DNA from: Irpex lacteus
Lineage: Eukaryota > Basidiomycota > Agaricomycetes > Polyporales > Irpicaceae
Assembly: GCA_001986395.2 (NCBI GenBank)
Contig: MQVO02000028.1
Span: forward strand, 62,001 to 126,000
Direction of reading: 5' to 3'
Length of the DNA stretch: 64,000 bases
A program made the position numbers and the translations under genes. Within the stretch, counting starts at the first letter, position 1. Every line of letters begins with the position of its first letter. Of the stretch, positions 1 through 12,249 are shown one piece after another. Below the pieces are notes generated by a model that saw only the letters and a list, made by a program, of their open reading frames with translations, did no database searches and was not told where the DNA came from.

Positions 1-672
1 TCATTCGTGAGTAGTCTGACCTGTCCTGATGCGCATGTTCAGAAGCTGATCAACGGATTCCACTAGAATTATGATTCATTCCAGACCTTCCAGTTCGACA
101 GTCAATCGAACTTCCAGCAGGGAAGACCAGCGAACAACGTTCAGTTGACGCAGTTGACTATCCCTCGCGAGCCTGCCTTCAACAGTATGGTATCGCCTGC
201 CGAGTCGATCGCCTCGAGTATCTTCTCCCCGACAGAGTCCATCTCCTCTTCCCTCTCGCCATCATCCTCCTCGTCGCACTGCGGGCCTTTCACCCCCGCA
301 GACTCGTTATCGTTGCAGGGCTTGTCCGTGGGTTCGCACGCGACACAGCCCGCACCAGATTGCGTACCGGAAAACGTCGACGGCGAGTTGTCTGGTGGCG
401 AACTCGGGTACCACGGATACACGTCTTGGTCATCAGAGTCCCTGTGGCCGACAGATCCGGAGGCTTTCCTTCAAGACGACTTCGACGTATCTTCCATCCC
501 ACCGATCGAGCTTGGGTTGACGATGCCCGACCAGGCTCCATCGGAGGGCTGCGACTTCGAGCGCAGACCGTATGGTTCGATGTCTGAGCATCCGTTCTCG
601 GACGCCACACCCAGCGCTGGCCAAGACCCATTCGCGAGCCTGTTCTCGTATGAGAACTTGAACTGGACATGA
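1..672 (+). CDS. C-terminal part of an unrecognised Ser/Pro-rich protein, cut by the window edge
   Basis: I do not recognise this protein. The open frame from about 67 to the stop at 670-672 encodes roughly 200 residues rich in Ser, Pro, Asp and Glu, with a serine run near the middle and an acidic, aromatic C-terminus ending in ENLNWT. A stop in the same frame at 64-66 is avoided if an intron with GTGAGT at 7-12 and a TAG acceptor at 64-66 is removed, which joins the first two codons to the frame at 67. The low-complexity, acidic, unfolded character resembles the activation tail of a fungal transcription factor, but no DNA-binding domain lies inside the window, so that is only a guess. The N-terminal part lies off the left edge. 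Confidence 0.55.
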
Positions 673-1540
673 ATCGGTCAACGCGCGCGGGCGTTCGTTG
701 ACGGACATTATTGCTGACATTATTGACTTATTCTTCATTTCATTTGCTTCTTCCAACGCGCGTGGAACACTGTATCAAAAACTAGGTAGCGGCGGAGGCC
801 GTCGAACGCGACGACAATGACGATACGAAGTAGGGTTTTTAGCGTTCATTCATTTGTGCCATTTTTCTTGTATTACTCACCTGGGACCCGGAGGAAAGGT
901 CTTGCTTTGCTTTTCTTGTGTAGTTTTTCTTCAACGCCACTTCTCATTTCTCAACCCGTTCACGACCCACCCATTTGTACTTCTAACCCCCCTTCAATCC
1001 TGTTGTATCATCTCATGTCCACTGCTCCTCATGACCAAGCGCAACCACCCCCGTCCATCCATGATTCCCCTTCCCCTTCATACCACATCGCACATTTTCT
1101 TCCACACACACATTGTTCATCGTTTGACATTATTTGCACCCGTACCTACCTAGAGGCCACTGTTTCGTATCACATCTTGGTTATTGCTATCGAACGTGCG
1201 TTCACCAGGCCTCCGAACATCGAACAACGAGTGAGAAAGCGTAAACAGATTGCTGAGCGAGCGTCGGTCGTCGTGGTTGCAACATGCCTGAGCGTTGTCC
1301 CGCTGAGGCGTGCTGGCGTCGTGGTGGCTCGTCTCCGCTTACGTAATTCCACGTGAGCTGACCTATCTGAGATACGCAAGGAACGCCCGTTACTTGCTCT
1401 CGACATCCAAGTACAAATCGCAGGTGGTTCTCGAGGTTTGAAAAATAAAGTACTAAGTATCAGTAATAGATTGACTTAACATGTATGTGATTTTTGTTTC
1501 TGTGGGCCAGAAGCGCTAACTATATGCTTTCAAAGACAAA
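673..1540. other. Intergenic, pyrimidine-rich, no supported gene
   Basis: This stretch begins with the probable 3' untranslated region of the left-hand gene. It continues as C/T-rich sequence to the start of the MYND gene. A 179-codon frame at 817-1356 is low in complexity and has no recognisable domain. Confidence 0.5.
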
Positions 1541-2558
1541 ATGGCATCTAATCTTGAGGTCGCTGGTAGTCCGAGCCGGGAGAGCAAGCCAGTAAATCTC
1601 ATTCCGAATACGAATCTCCCACCCAACCACCCAGACCTCGATTCAAAAACGATCAAACAGTGGTACAGGCAATGTCAGAAGTGTGAGCCTGGACGATCGC
1701 AACTCACGACCTTCACCCCACTTATTCATCGCAGGCTGGAAACGCAAAGCTGACGGCGTAAAGCTCATGGTCTGCTCAAAATGCAAAATCGCCTCGTACT
1801 GCGTGAGAACTAATTTCTTCAAATTTCTTTGACTTACATATGCTGACTATCATTGTTCCTCCTGTCAGAGTGCCGAGTGTCAGAAAGCAGACTGGAGCTT
1901 TCACAAACAAGCCTGCAAGGCTAACCAGCGTCGTCGCGAACTCATGGCTCGCGAAGATTTATTGGAACGACTCACAAGAAATTTAACTGGCGAGGCAGAT
2001 GATGACCGTCCGACGAATACAGAAGTAAACGACGAGCTGGGCGAGTTCCTGCGACGCTTCCGACCTATCATCTGCCAGGCCTCGTACCGCTGCTTCGAAA
2101 TACAAAACGGCCAAGTCGACGCATGGAAAAAATACGTCTTTGTTGTCCGAATCGAACGTATACCGAAGCCGAGCAAACACTCGAAACCATGGTCGCGGTA
2201 CAAGGTGGTAGACGTGTACAAGAGACCGCTCGAAGAAGTGAAGAAAGACTTCGGCAATTCATTCATTCCGACGTTGAAGCAGGGGGAGGTGTACCACCAA
2301 GAAAACGTCGGCGTGGGCTGCGTCGGAACAATTATGTCGTTTCTGCTGTGTAACAGCGCGGGATCAGATATACAGTTGACTTCCTGGGCTGGGTACGGGC
2401 AAGACGCATGGGACGACGATGTTCCTGTCGCCGACTGGAAAGGGGAGTTCATTAGGTCTGTCGAGAAGATATGTGGCAGGACGACATGGTACGCAGATTT
2501 ATCACTTAATAGTCATCATGCTGATTCGTCGTTCTCTAGAGCATCTCATTCTCTGTAA
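1541..2558 (+). CDS. MYND-type zinc-finger protein
   Basis: Three exons join cleanly: 1541-1682, 1735-1802 and 1869-2558, giving 299 residues. The introns are 52 and 66 nt with GTGAGC/GCAG and GTGAGA/TCAG ends. Residues about 47-85 form a MYND finger: an initial Cys after QCQK, then VCSKCKIASYC, then AECQKADW followed by H and C at the expected spacing. The second intron falls between the YC and AECQ parts of the finger. MYND fingers bind proline-rich partner proteins and occur in regulators and SET methyltransferases. No SET motif is visible here; the remaining 210 residues are an unrecognised globular domain. The start is the first ATG of exon 1. Family assignment is firm; the cellular role is unknown. 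Confidence 0.85.
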
Positions 2559-2880
2559 TACTATCTCCTGCCTGCCCACCCTGTATTCATATTACCCGCT
2601 TTACGTCTCCGTGCCATAGCTGTATCCATAACACCTGCATCCTTTCAGACATCTGAGCATCTCGCCTTAGAGAATAAGCATGTATAATCATGATGGTATT
2701 CCGCGTCGTAGTATAAAACAATAAATAGGGAACCGTGGAAGATTATAAATAAATCATCGTAATTTTGCAACAACACCACCCAGTTGGACTTGCAGTACAA
2801 GTCTAGTCTTGCTCATCTGTAACCCCCTTGTTCGTCCGTCTGCGAATCTTTCGGTTCGAGAACTGCGCAAAATCATGATA
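2559..2880. other. Convergent 3' intergenic spacer
   Basis: An AT-rich spacer between the stop codons of two converging genes. It contains AATAAA-like polyadenylation signals for the plus strand (for example near 2721) and nothing else I can support. Confidence 0.4.
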
Positions 2881-5600
2881 TCAGCCATTGTGAGTGGGCA
2901 TGAATTGTTGGAAACGCACCAGAGTAATGACGGTACCATCCGACAACGTTTCTTTCCTCGGCACGAGTTCATATCCGAACACTTTCGGCCACAGAATGCG
3001 CCATGCGGCCCAGTAGATTACACCAGTGACCATGATGGCGATACCAACGAGACAATATCTAGAGGAGGCGATCATGGACTGTTCAGTACGCTGCGCCGTA
3101 GAGAAGCAATGACAACAAGAGAACTCACAAGTAGTATGGCAAAGGAGGCGTGTCGCCCTTTCCGTTCGCGGGCCTAAGGAAGGGCGCGACGAGCACTGAT
3201 CATACACGAGTGCATTAGAGCATATACATGAAATCCACGAGTATGCTATAACTCACGGAAAGTAGATGCAGCCAAGAAGAAGACTGCAAGGGGCCACCAT
3301 ACTGCACGAGACCATACGCGTCAGTTCGTTCCGTCGAACATCAGAGACAATGAAACCTGCCCACCTTTGAATGGTCTGTGCGCGTTTGGCCTCGTCCAAC
3401 GGAGATAGAAGAGACCCTGGATGTATCGAAAACGATGTCAGCGTCTGGCATGTTGTACTGAAGAATGGGTTAGACGACGTACGATGACAATAAAGAAGTT
3501 GATAATTTGCTGTGGGTATCCTTCGACGTCAAGGATAAATGGATACGCAATCTAGACGAGCTCTGAGTCAGCTGGGAGCGCGGGAACCACGATAAACGGG
3601 GATAGAGGCAGCTCACGTTCGGTGGGGGAGCGATAATGATAATGACCTAAACGTCATGGAATACAGATATTAGATGATGTTATAGAACTATAATCGGCAC
3701 GTACGGATGGAATCAAGTGCACGATCAGACCGGGAAGGGGCGATTTGCCTGTAGGCCAGTTCGATGCCCAGAACCGACTACCGAATGGCAGAGGAATACC
3801 CTCCTTCGCGAGTTCTAACGTTCCACGCGTTTCCAATATATCAATGGGGTAAACGGATATAACGAGCGTAGGCTTACCTTGGTTCACACGAGAAGCCGCA
3901 AAAGTCTGATTGAATGAGGGATATTAGAAGAGCTGATGTCTCCCCGCAGAACGATACTCACGACTGTGATCACATTCCCAAGAGCACTGACGGGAGTGAA
4001 TCAGTTTACAGGTAGTAATGAGAGTAGGCGGTGCATTCTCACCTCAGAGCAACGAAGACGGTGAGAGCCTTTTGGGCGGTGTGCCCAAACACCTTACCGA
4101 AGAACAGAGAAGCAACCGTGACACCCGAATGCAAAATCTCCTCCTTCGATCCAGCCCTACACGGGAGATTGTGAGTTTCTTATGTGCGTATGCTCGCTCG
4201 GTCGTCGTGATCACGTACGAAAAGTAAGCTACGTTTGCAAGGAGGTATAGCACGGCACAGATGCAGAGACCGAGGGGTCCGGCGATCTTCAACGTGCGCA
4301 CTGGGTTTTTGACGTTGTTGAGCACGTAGTTGACATTTGACCATCCCGCATACGCGTTTAATACTTTGAAAGTAGCTGTGGCGTACTAAAGAAACTCGTA
4401 AGATAGGCAACTCTAGCAGTATAAAATCGAACGAGGCTTACGTCGTTGCTACTGTGTGAGCTGCCAGCGAATGCGTGTCTGAAGTTGACGTGAGGATCCT
4501 CGATGCTGGTCTTGCCCGACAGGACCACCCATCCTGTGATAACGATGAAGATCAAGATGATGATCTTGAACACGCTCAAGAACTGCATATGATCTGGTCA
4601 ATGCACAAGCTCTCGGCGTAGGCGGCTGGATACATACGTTCATGACGTATACACCGAGTCGGGGAGTGAATCCGTGCAGGAATGTAACAAAGAAAATCAC
4701 TGGTGATCATTCAGTTAACGTTGGTGTCAGTGATATGGACGTGCACTTACCTCCTAGAGCGATTCCACGTACTACCCATCGAGTAGCTTCATGCCCTGCA
4801 GCAATAAGAATGCTAGAAAGACGTAGTATAAGCAAGACTGTGGGATGTATAGCACAGGAACACTATACTTCTGGGCAAAGACCTGACGAACATACTCAAT
4901 ACAAGACATGCAAAGCGATACGAACCACTTACGATACATCCAGCAGCCGTAAAGCCAAGAACGATGGCATTCACGGCAAAGATGACAGTTGCCAGATACT
5001 TTGGGCGGGTGTAGACAGCTTCCAAATAAACCTTCTCTCCTCCACTGCGGGGGAACATTGTGCCATACTCGAGCCAGATGAACAGACCGCAAAGCGAGAG
5101 CACAAAGCCGAGAACCCAGAGCATCAGCGACGCGCCGACAGAGCCCACCGAGCCGAGGATGGAGGCAGGTGTGGAGAAGATACCAGTACCAATGATGCGG
5201 CCGACACTGACCGTCCAAACGAAGTCAGCTCAGACAAATTGAGTGAAGAAACAGCTAACGCACATCAGTAGTGTACAACTGAAGACACCCAAATGACGAC
5301 CGAGCCCTCCTGCTGCATCTGTTCATCGAAACTGTCAGCTTTCTATGTTAACCGTGCATGAGCCCGATACGAACCTTCCTCAAGGGTGAGAGCACCGGGG
5401 CTCACGTTATCAGCTTCCTTGATTACGACACCAGCAGTTTCGTCAATAGCCTTCAACGAGTCCTTTTCCGCAGAGTCCCTATTCTCCTTCAAGCCCGACT
5501 CGCTCCCTGTATCCGACTGGTACGCGGGTTCCGCTGAGGGAGGTTGATCCACATTGTTCGATCTCCACCTGGAGGGTAAGAACTTCCCGAGGCTGGCCAT
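2881..5600 (-). CDS. MUP1-like amino-acid permease, copy 1 (APC superfamily)
   Basis: A multi-exon gene for a plasma-membrane amino-acid transporter of the yeast high-affinity methionine permease type. It starts at the ATG at 5600 with an acidic, hydrophilic N-terminal tail of about 85 residues. The APC core begins with GRIIGTGIFSTP near 5200, the substrate-binding first-helix motif. Next come GSVGASLMLWVLG and MFPRSGGEKVYLEAVY, a segment highly typical of the MUP1/LAT group. Further exons carry FKIIILIFIVITGW, GWSNVNYVLNNVKNP, a FASRVNQ segment, and APPPNVAYPFILDVEGYPQQ. The final exon has YCLVGIAIMVTGVIYWAAWR and ends PTHNG. At least eleven short introns are implied. The gene is paralogous exon by exon to the gene at 12250-14925, and that comparison supports the model. 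The substrate is inferred from the family only. Confidence 0.85.
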
Positions 5601-6620
5601 GGCTCCTCAGTACAAAAGGGTATATAGACGTCTCTGAGGTATTAAAGACCGGTGAACGGTCAAGACAGGAAAAGGGGAAGAGGAGAAGGTCAAGAAGAAG
5701 ATAGACGGGGAAGTGGCTTGAGCCCTGTACAATATAAGTAGGGGCGGCTGATATCTACGCGTTGGAAGCTTTATCGCCATATGACACCATTGACGCTTCT
5801 CCCCTTCTGCGGTGCCACAGAGGTTCGAGGTTTCCACATGTGCCAGCTGCTAGCAGTAGAGGGCCCAGTGACTGCCCGAGCTATCGCCTGTTACCTCGAA
5901 ATCAATCATTCTGGACATCATCAAACATGCAAAAAGCAGTGCTGTCACCTCGTCTGCATGAAAATCTTGCAGGCACGGCCATTGACGTGATCATACGCCT
6001 TCGCTGTGGGGAAGAACAACTCTGCGTTTAGAATAGGCAGACCCGTGGCAAAGTTACGTACCTGCTGGTGCACGAATGACTGGGATTCCATATTGGCTTG
6101 CAGAAAGACATGGACATGCCACATCACCCTATCACATGCCGAGGATTTGGCACTCAGAGAGGCAGGCGGAAGCACGAAGGTGGTGGTATCGCGCAAGTAG
6201 AGTGGAGGATGATGTGCTCGTGCAGGGTCTATTTACAGCAGTTCCTGAATGATCTGGTGGTGTGTTCGAGGGAGACATCAACCAGACGGTATCGAGCGAA
6301 AATATGTTTCATCCTGGCATTTAGCTCGAGCCGTTGGTCGCGTTATTGTAAGATTTTCTCAGCTTTGTGCAACTGTCGCAACATCATGGAAGACAGTAAC
6401 TTGGTGGGCACGCCGGAGGGCTGAGATTGGTCGTGGGAATCGATTATTTTCGGCAGTGTTGTCGTGATGTCCGTTTGAACGAAAGCTGTGGCGATCACAC
6501 ATCACTGTCAGCCTTTCTGAGTAGTGATAGCAAACTTGGCTCTCATTCCAGCATTGTGAGTAGCGATACTAAAGCTTACTAAAGTACTGAACATGTAATT
6601 AGAGCCGACGTGAAGATATG
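5601..6620. other. Promoter side of permease 1 and intergenic sequence
   Basis: This is the upstream side of the permease at 2881-5600. An AT-rich TATATAG stretch lies about 20-30 nt before its ATG, and another TTATATTG on the minus strand lies about 135 nt before it. Small frames on both strands between 5945 and 6470 show no domain or splice logic. I see no gene here. Confidence 0.4.
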
Positions 6621-7329
6621 CCAGGACCCCCAAGAGGGGGGCGAGATTCAAATCGGGCACATAGACCGCAGGGGGGGTACCCCCCCTAATCGGTGGCAGG
6701 GGTCCATTTTGCGGACTTTTGCCTACGTTTGCTCGAAACTTATGTTCCACCTATATAGTCTCCTACAATAATTTACAGTAGTATGACCAAATGTACTCTG
6801 AATCCGTATGTAGCAAAATATCTGGGTAGCAGGACGAGACGACACATATATCGACACAACAAAGGTGTTCAAAACGCACGTGAGGGATACCCTTTCAGGA
6901 CAGACGGCAAGCAGGAGCAAACATTGACAGCCGAGCAGCGTCTACGCCAGCGAGCTAGCCAATCCTCTTCGTCTCAGACATCAACAGAGCCGCTTAATTT
7001 GGCAGGTGGGTGGGGGGTACCCCCCCCTTTGAGGACCCCAAAACTTTCGAGCTCGGTGTCTCGAAACTTTTTTTCGCCCCCCTCTTGAGGACCCCAGACC
7101 ACTCCCGCGCGCTTAGATATTGATGGATCAAGCGCGCAAGCTCTATGAACATGCTTCGTGAAATGAGACAGAAACAATGTCGAGTAGAAAGCCAACTAAG
7201 AAACATGATACATGACTCTCTGACTCACTAAAATTCTCATCGAATATTTGCAACATCGAAAGCTTTCAACAATGTAGCCCCCGACTGTACACTACCACAC
7301 GCGAAGCGCGCGGGAGTGGTCTGGGGTCC
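6621..7329. repeat. GC-rich patch of nested inverted repeats and palindromes, MITE-like
   Basis: Several sequence symmetries are packed into about 700 bp. A perfect 26-nt inverted repeat pairs 7089-7114 with 7304-7329. The 14-nt block CAAGAGGGGGGCGA at 6631-6644 is exactly inverted at 7074-7087. Two GC palindromes, G-runs followed by TA and C-runs, lie at 6671-6686 and 7012-7025. The word GAGGACCCC recurs directly at 7031 and 7087, with a variant near 6624. No transposase frame is visible. The pattern suggests a small non-autonomous element or two overlapping ones, but I cannot fix its ends or a target-site duplication. Confidence 0.5.
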
Positions 7330-7837
7330 AACCACCGTCGAAATGGGTGACTTAAGTGTTGCACCTACAGTGGTGGGCACGATGTTTTCTGCTCAGACGT
7401 TAGGAAAGGAGAATCGAGATCACAATACCACGCCCTCTGCTATAAGTTGCCTGCAACCACTGCGACACTGGACGATTAGTTAGTGCCAGTGTTGCCTGAC
7501 TATATAGTAGTCCGTCGTCATTCCAGATGGCCGTGCCGGCACTACTGTAACTACGCGTCGTATTTTGTTTACTCCAGCTCGCTGTTTTCCTGGCTGTTAT
7601 AGCTTCGCTTACACCGTTACTTATCACAAGCATGAGAAAGGGTATTTAAGTTCATCGTCATTAAATTGGTCATGGCAAGAGAGAAAAGAAACATCATGAG
7701 ATGGACAGTAAGCTAGTGATACAACAATGCACAATTGCAATGTAAGTTAGCAACATAACTAACAAGAAGCACACACAATATCGTAAACATCAAACAGTAT
7801 GATAAGACATAACAGAGCCTCGATCAAAATTGAGCAC

Positions 7838-9969
7838 TCAAACAGCACCCACAGGCGCAAAGTGCTTCTTCCGTGGCTGCCCATCCGCCTCCAGCGCGAG
7901 TTTCTCATGCTGATACAGTGGCTCCACGTCCTCGACCTTCATCCTGAATATATACTTCTTGATGTTTCGCGGGAGCGCCTTGATCTGGTAAGCCGCGTGC
8001 GTGTGCGTCGGGACGGAGAACACCTGGTCGAGTTCTTCGAGGGAGAGCGCTTTGGTTTCGGGGACGAAGAGGAGAATGAGAATGAAGCCCACGACGTTCC
8101 AGGCGGCGTACCACCCGAAGGCACCTTGCGGCTTGAACGCTCCAAGGAGACGGGGGAAGGTGATGGCGACGATGAAGTTACTAGAGGGGAAAATACAATG
8201 TCAGTAGACAGCCAAAGAGGGAGAGCTGAGGAGGGTACTCACAAGAACCACAAAGTCGCGGTACTGAGCGACATACCGATGTCACGAACGTGTAGCGGGT
8301 ATGCCTCGGCCGAGTAAGTGAATGGAACAGGTCCCTCTCCAGGGCTGTACGCCATGCCGAACAAGTAGATACCCAACGCCACGACAGCGAGTCGTCCATT
8401 ACCCTCGGGAATCCAGAACGCAAATCCGGTCATGAGCAAGAATATCGCCATGAGAGGGAAGGTAGTGAGCAGGAGGTTGCGACGACCGAAGGTGTCGATA
8501 GTGTATACTGCTGGGAAGGCGAACAGCCAGTTAATGAGACCGAAGCCGAAGGAGGCGAGGAGAGCCTGAATCTCATTAAACCCAGACTCGGCGAAGATAT
8601 TGGAGGAGTAATATGCGATGACGTTGACACCGCAGAATTGCTGCATGAACATGACGATGACGGAGGCGATGACGGCACGACGGTTACGTGCAACGGTAAA
8701 GAGCTCAACGAAGAGGTTGCGACCAGTTTCGATGTCCTTTTCGGCTTCGAGGAGGACATGAATATCTATAGGCGAGATTAGTTTGGATAAGTGAATATGA
8801 AAAAGCGATTGACTCACAGTACAAGTCACGAGCGGCCTGGATAGGGTTGTTCCTGAAGCGCAAGAGAGAGTCGTATGCCTTGTCGTAGCGGCCTTTGCCA
8901 ATAAGCCAACGAGGGGACTCAGGGCAGAAGAACACCTGAGCCATGACAATGAGGGCAGGAACACCGGCGGAACCCAACATCAATCGCCAGTTAAGGCCCG
9001 TAATGTTGTGCTTGTCGGGGACGTGGTAGAAGGCGAGGTCCATGACGTTACCAAGCATAATACCGAAGGCGGTCCACATTTGCCTGAGCACTGATGTTAG
9101 CGAACGTTAACCTCACCAGGAAACGTGGTATACTTACCACATCATAACGAGAGCACCACGAATAACCGGAGGGGCGCATTCGGCGGCATAGACTGGGACA
9201 GTCGTACTCTTCGGACCGATACCAAAGCCAAGAATGAGACGAGCAACAAACAGATGCTGCCAGCTGTTTGTCACACCCTGCCAAATACATGTCGCAAACG
9301 AAATGAACGCGGTGAGGCAAATCGTGCCTCGACGACCGAGCCATTGGTTCAGCGGGTGGGTGAGCCAGCAAGAGACGATACCACAGCAAAGGTATGGTGC
9401 GGAGTTAACAAGACCAAGAAGCCACTGGTTACGGCCTGCATTGCCGTCAGTCGCGTTGGGGTCAATACCGAACTGCGGGGCGAAGAAGAGGTTCGCTCCG
9501 TTAATCACGGATTCATCCATCTATGTTCACAGAAAGATAAGATTAGCTCAGGAAGAATGTAAGAATACACACAAATACTCACACCCTGCACGGCTGCAGC
9601 TAGCGAGCAAAGGATAACCATGTAGTACAGCTGGAAGGGCTGGTGCCACCGATGAGTGACCTCTCTTCTCAGCACGATCTTGTCTTCCTCGTCCAACTGG
9701 GTAAGGCTTTCGAATGCCTCTGGATCTTGTGCGACGAGGGCACCCTTCTGGAACTCCCGCTCCAAGTGGCCCAAGCCATGCTCCCGAGCAAAACGGGCGG
9801 CATTGGCCATGAGTTTGTCATGGGGGATGCCCTCGAGAGGGTTGGCGAGACGAGCGTTGACGTTATCGCCGACGGTGTCGATGTGGCGAATAGATCCATC
9901 GGAGGAAGTGTCGCGCTGCTCAATGAGCTGCTTCTCGTTTTTCTCGGGCTCGTCGTATGATGTGGACAT
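7838..9969 (-). CDS. MFS sugar transporter (sugar porter family)
   Basis: A 12-helix major facilitator of the fungal sugar porter type, starting at the ATG at 9969. A hydrophilic N-terminal arm of about 110 residues precedes the first helix (YYMVILCSLAAAVQG). Later segments carry the family signatures in order: LGRRGTICLTAFIS (loop 2-3), RLILGFGIGPKSTTVPVYAA (helix 4), PESPRWLIGKGR (central loop), QQFCGVNVIAYYSS (helix 7), DTFGRRNLLL, YSAEAYPLHVRDIG, and FVPETKALSLEELDQVF near the end, ending PVGAV. Five or so introns of about 50-60 nt separate these blocks, for example between AAVQG and MDESVINGANLFF. It imports a mono- or disaccharide by proton symport; the exact sugar cannot be read from the sequence. 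It lies between the two amino-acid permeases on the same strand. Confidence 0.9.
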
Positions 9970-10129
9970 GATGGTAGTCTTGGTATGTCGTTAGGGCGTG
10001 ATCGTCGCGTGGGGTGGCGGGGAAGGCGGGGGATGCGGGGAAAAGGACGTGGGGAAGAGGTAGGCGGAGGGCGGGGGGAGATGGGGGACCTCTGGGGAGG
10101 ATGCACGAGCATTGTGGGAGAATGGGTAT

Positions 10130-10142
10130 GGTATTTATACCC
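10130..10142 (-). promoter_or_regulatory. Putative TATA box of the sugar transporter
   Basis: On the minus strand this reads GGTATAAATACC, a strong TATA-box match. It lies about 165 nt upstream of the ATG at 9969, with GC-rich leader sequence in between. Assignment rests on position and motif only. Confidence 0.45.
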
Positions 10143-11559
10143 TGAAAAATAGAGAGATTGATTGGAGGTGGGGTTATGGACGAGTGAGTGTTTGATCGTA
10201 TCCCTGGATGACATTACCCGATCGGGTCTCAGAGTCTATTCCATATTTCACGTGTTCACGTGGCGGGGCCCCACTGATCTGAATCACTTCTAAATCTCTT
10301 TAACAAGTCCCCTCTCGTCATCTCTCACAGCCTCGTCAGTGAATTACTAGCCACCCAAAGACGCTCTCTACATCGTTGACAACAGCAGTGAGCATCTAAA
10401 AGACGATATGGGAGAGGGAAACTACAACGAGGGTGTTCTTTAGGGTTGTAAGCACATACGAGAGCAGCATGTTCGGACCATCGGAGATTGGCCGCTGTCG
10501 CTCAACCCTGCTCAACCTCGACAATACAAATTTCCGCTCCTGTTGCGCCTGAACTTTCACCGGCTGATTGTTGATCGGTGAATTTGATTGAGGGCGGTAG
10601 CAGCGATCGATGCTGACTTCATAGACAGACTTACAACAGCTTTGCATGCTCACCATCAAGTACAAGAGCAAGCATTAGCGGATGCCCCACTGCCGCCTTT
10701 CGAGCTAAAAGCCTCTGGAGTCTATCATATCTTGCTTGCATATGTAAGTGCTATTCCCTTCACTCAAACTCGTCAGGTACAGCACATACTTCGTCGCTCC
10801 TTAAGCGCCACGAGTGGAGCTTCGCAATTGATGGTCTGACGTTCGAGGGAAATCAAGCCGGGCTGCCGAACGAACGAAGTGCTAAAGATTAGTAGATACG
10901 AGATACGGGGTACCGGTTCCATCTTCCACCTGGCAAGCACCGAACAACCGATATACGTATGTTACCGTCATCGCTCGGCGAGAGGAATGAACGAAGTGCT
11001 CTTCGGAGCTTGGCGGGGCTGTGAGTGTTGTGCGCGGAACGGAACACGGAACATGGGATGTCGAAGCGGGAGGGAAAGGAAGTGCGGGGGAGGGGAAGAC
11101 TGGGGAAGGAAGATACGGAGTGCGAGATACAGTGCTGCGCGAAGAAGACTTCGTGACTTCGTGCCAGGCACGCCATGAGAGACACGAGGCGACGCGGGGG
11201 AGCCACTTCGAAAACCGTGCCAAGGGTCGCTCTGTAAGCTCGTGTGCCAGTGATGCAATTGTCGTCGGCCGGGAAGGCTAAAAATTTACTGATCTCAAGT
11301 GCATGAGTACTTTCTGTAGGGGCAGCGTTTAAGAAGGGAGGTCATCACAACAAGTTATTCCTCAACACACTTGAAGGGACGTTACCAGCATCCCAGAAAC
11401 CGATCCCACGGAAAAGTATAGGTTATACGGGACCGCCACTCGTCGAATACCAGCGAGTACCCAATACATCATCGATTAGGTATCACTCATGATGTATTTT
11501 CTTCCTCGAAAACTTCCAGATCAAAATGAGCACATGACCCTCCATTCATCCCTCAAACA
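10143..11559. other. Intergenic, no supported gene
   Basis: Upstream sequence of the sugar transporter. Short overlapping frames at 10588-10839 (plus) and 10880-11280 (both strands) have no domain. Splice signals do not extend them, and they overlap each other antisense. Confidence 0.4.
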
Positions 11560-11850
11560 AGGACGAGGACGTACCCACCGTACCATCCTCCAGAGTCTCT
11601 TGACGAGACACGAGCTCATACTTAAACACCTCTGGCAGACTGGCAACGCCCAATAGATGACGCAAGAAGCCACTGGCAAAACGACAATACCAACGAGGCA
11701 GTACCTGTGTACATGTGATGAGTCGATCTCACAGGCTGTTCAGCAAACAATGGCAATGAGAACAACGTACAAATACTTAGTGTCACTTCTGCTATTTGCT
11801 GTTTTGAGGAACGGAGCGACGAAGACTAAAGCGACAGTTGGGGGGTTTCA
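11560..11850 (-). pseudogene. Decayed C-terminal fragment of a MUP1-like permease
   Basis: Read on the minus strand, this matches the last exons of both intact permeases. YCLVGIVVLPVASCVIYWA matches the YCLVGIAIMVTGVIYWAAWR segment of copy 1. A frame shift follows, then KYELVSRQETLEDGTV, matching GYELVPRKETLSDGTV. Just upstream, VAPFLKTANSRSDTKYL corresponds to the PFLRPANGKGDTPPLPYYL region. No upstream exons were found, and the frame is interrupted, so it is a truncated non-coding remnant. It lies about 400 bp beyond the 3' end of intact copy 2 in the same orientation, which points to an old tandem array of permeases. Confidence 0.7.
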
Positions 11851-12249
11851 AGTTTAGTAAGATGGAGGTTACGCTGGTGTGTAGACCAATGGAACTAATT
11901 TCTGTTTACTTACGGCAAGCTGCATGAGGCCACCAGACTAAGTAGCATTCAATGCACGAGCTTCGTCAAGACACATCCGTCAGTAAACACAACGAGCGTA
12001 AGTTTGAACGGCCTGTGAATGTGAATGTGAGCTATTGAAGCCACAAGAGGCCCTATAAATACGTCGCGGGTGATTACCAAGATAAGCTGGGAATTGAAAG
12101 CACCAGCCTGATACTATGAATGAGCCCCACTGTCGTCCATTGTAGTATAAGAAACAACGTAAGAAACAAACTCCTACAGGTAAATTCGGTTCCATCTCAT
12201 ATGTAGCGGTACAAAGGATGTCGAAGTTCGAACTGCGTATCGTACCCTC

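Noticed and set aside
817..1356. A 179-codon open frame on the plus strand.
   Set aside because: It is pyrimidine-rich, low in complexity and has no domain. It lies in the probable 3' untranslated region of the first gene.
6783..7088. A 101-codon plus-strand frame in the repeat patch.
   Set aside because: Its 3' half is the GC palindrome and inverted-repeat DNA translated by chance, and no splice signal or domain supports it.
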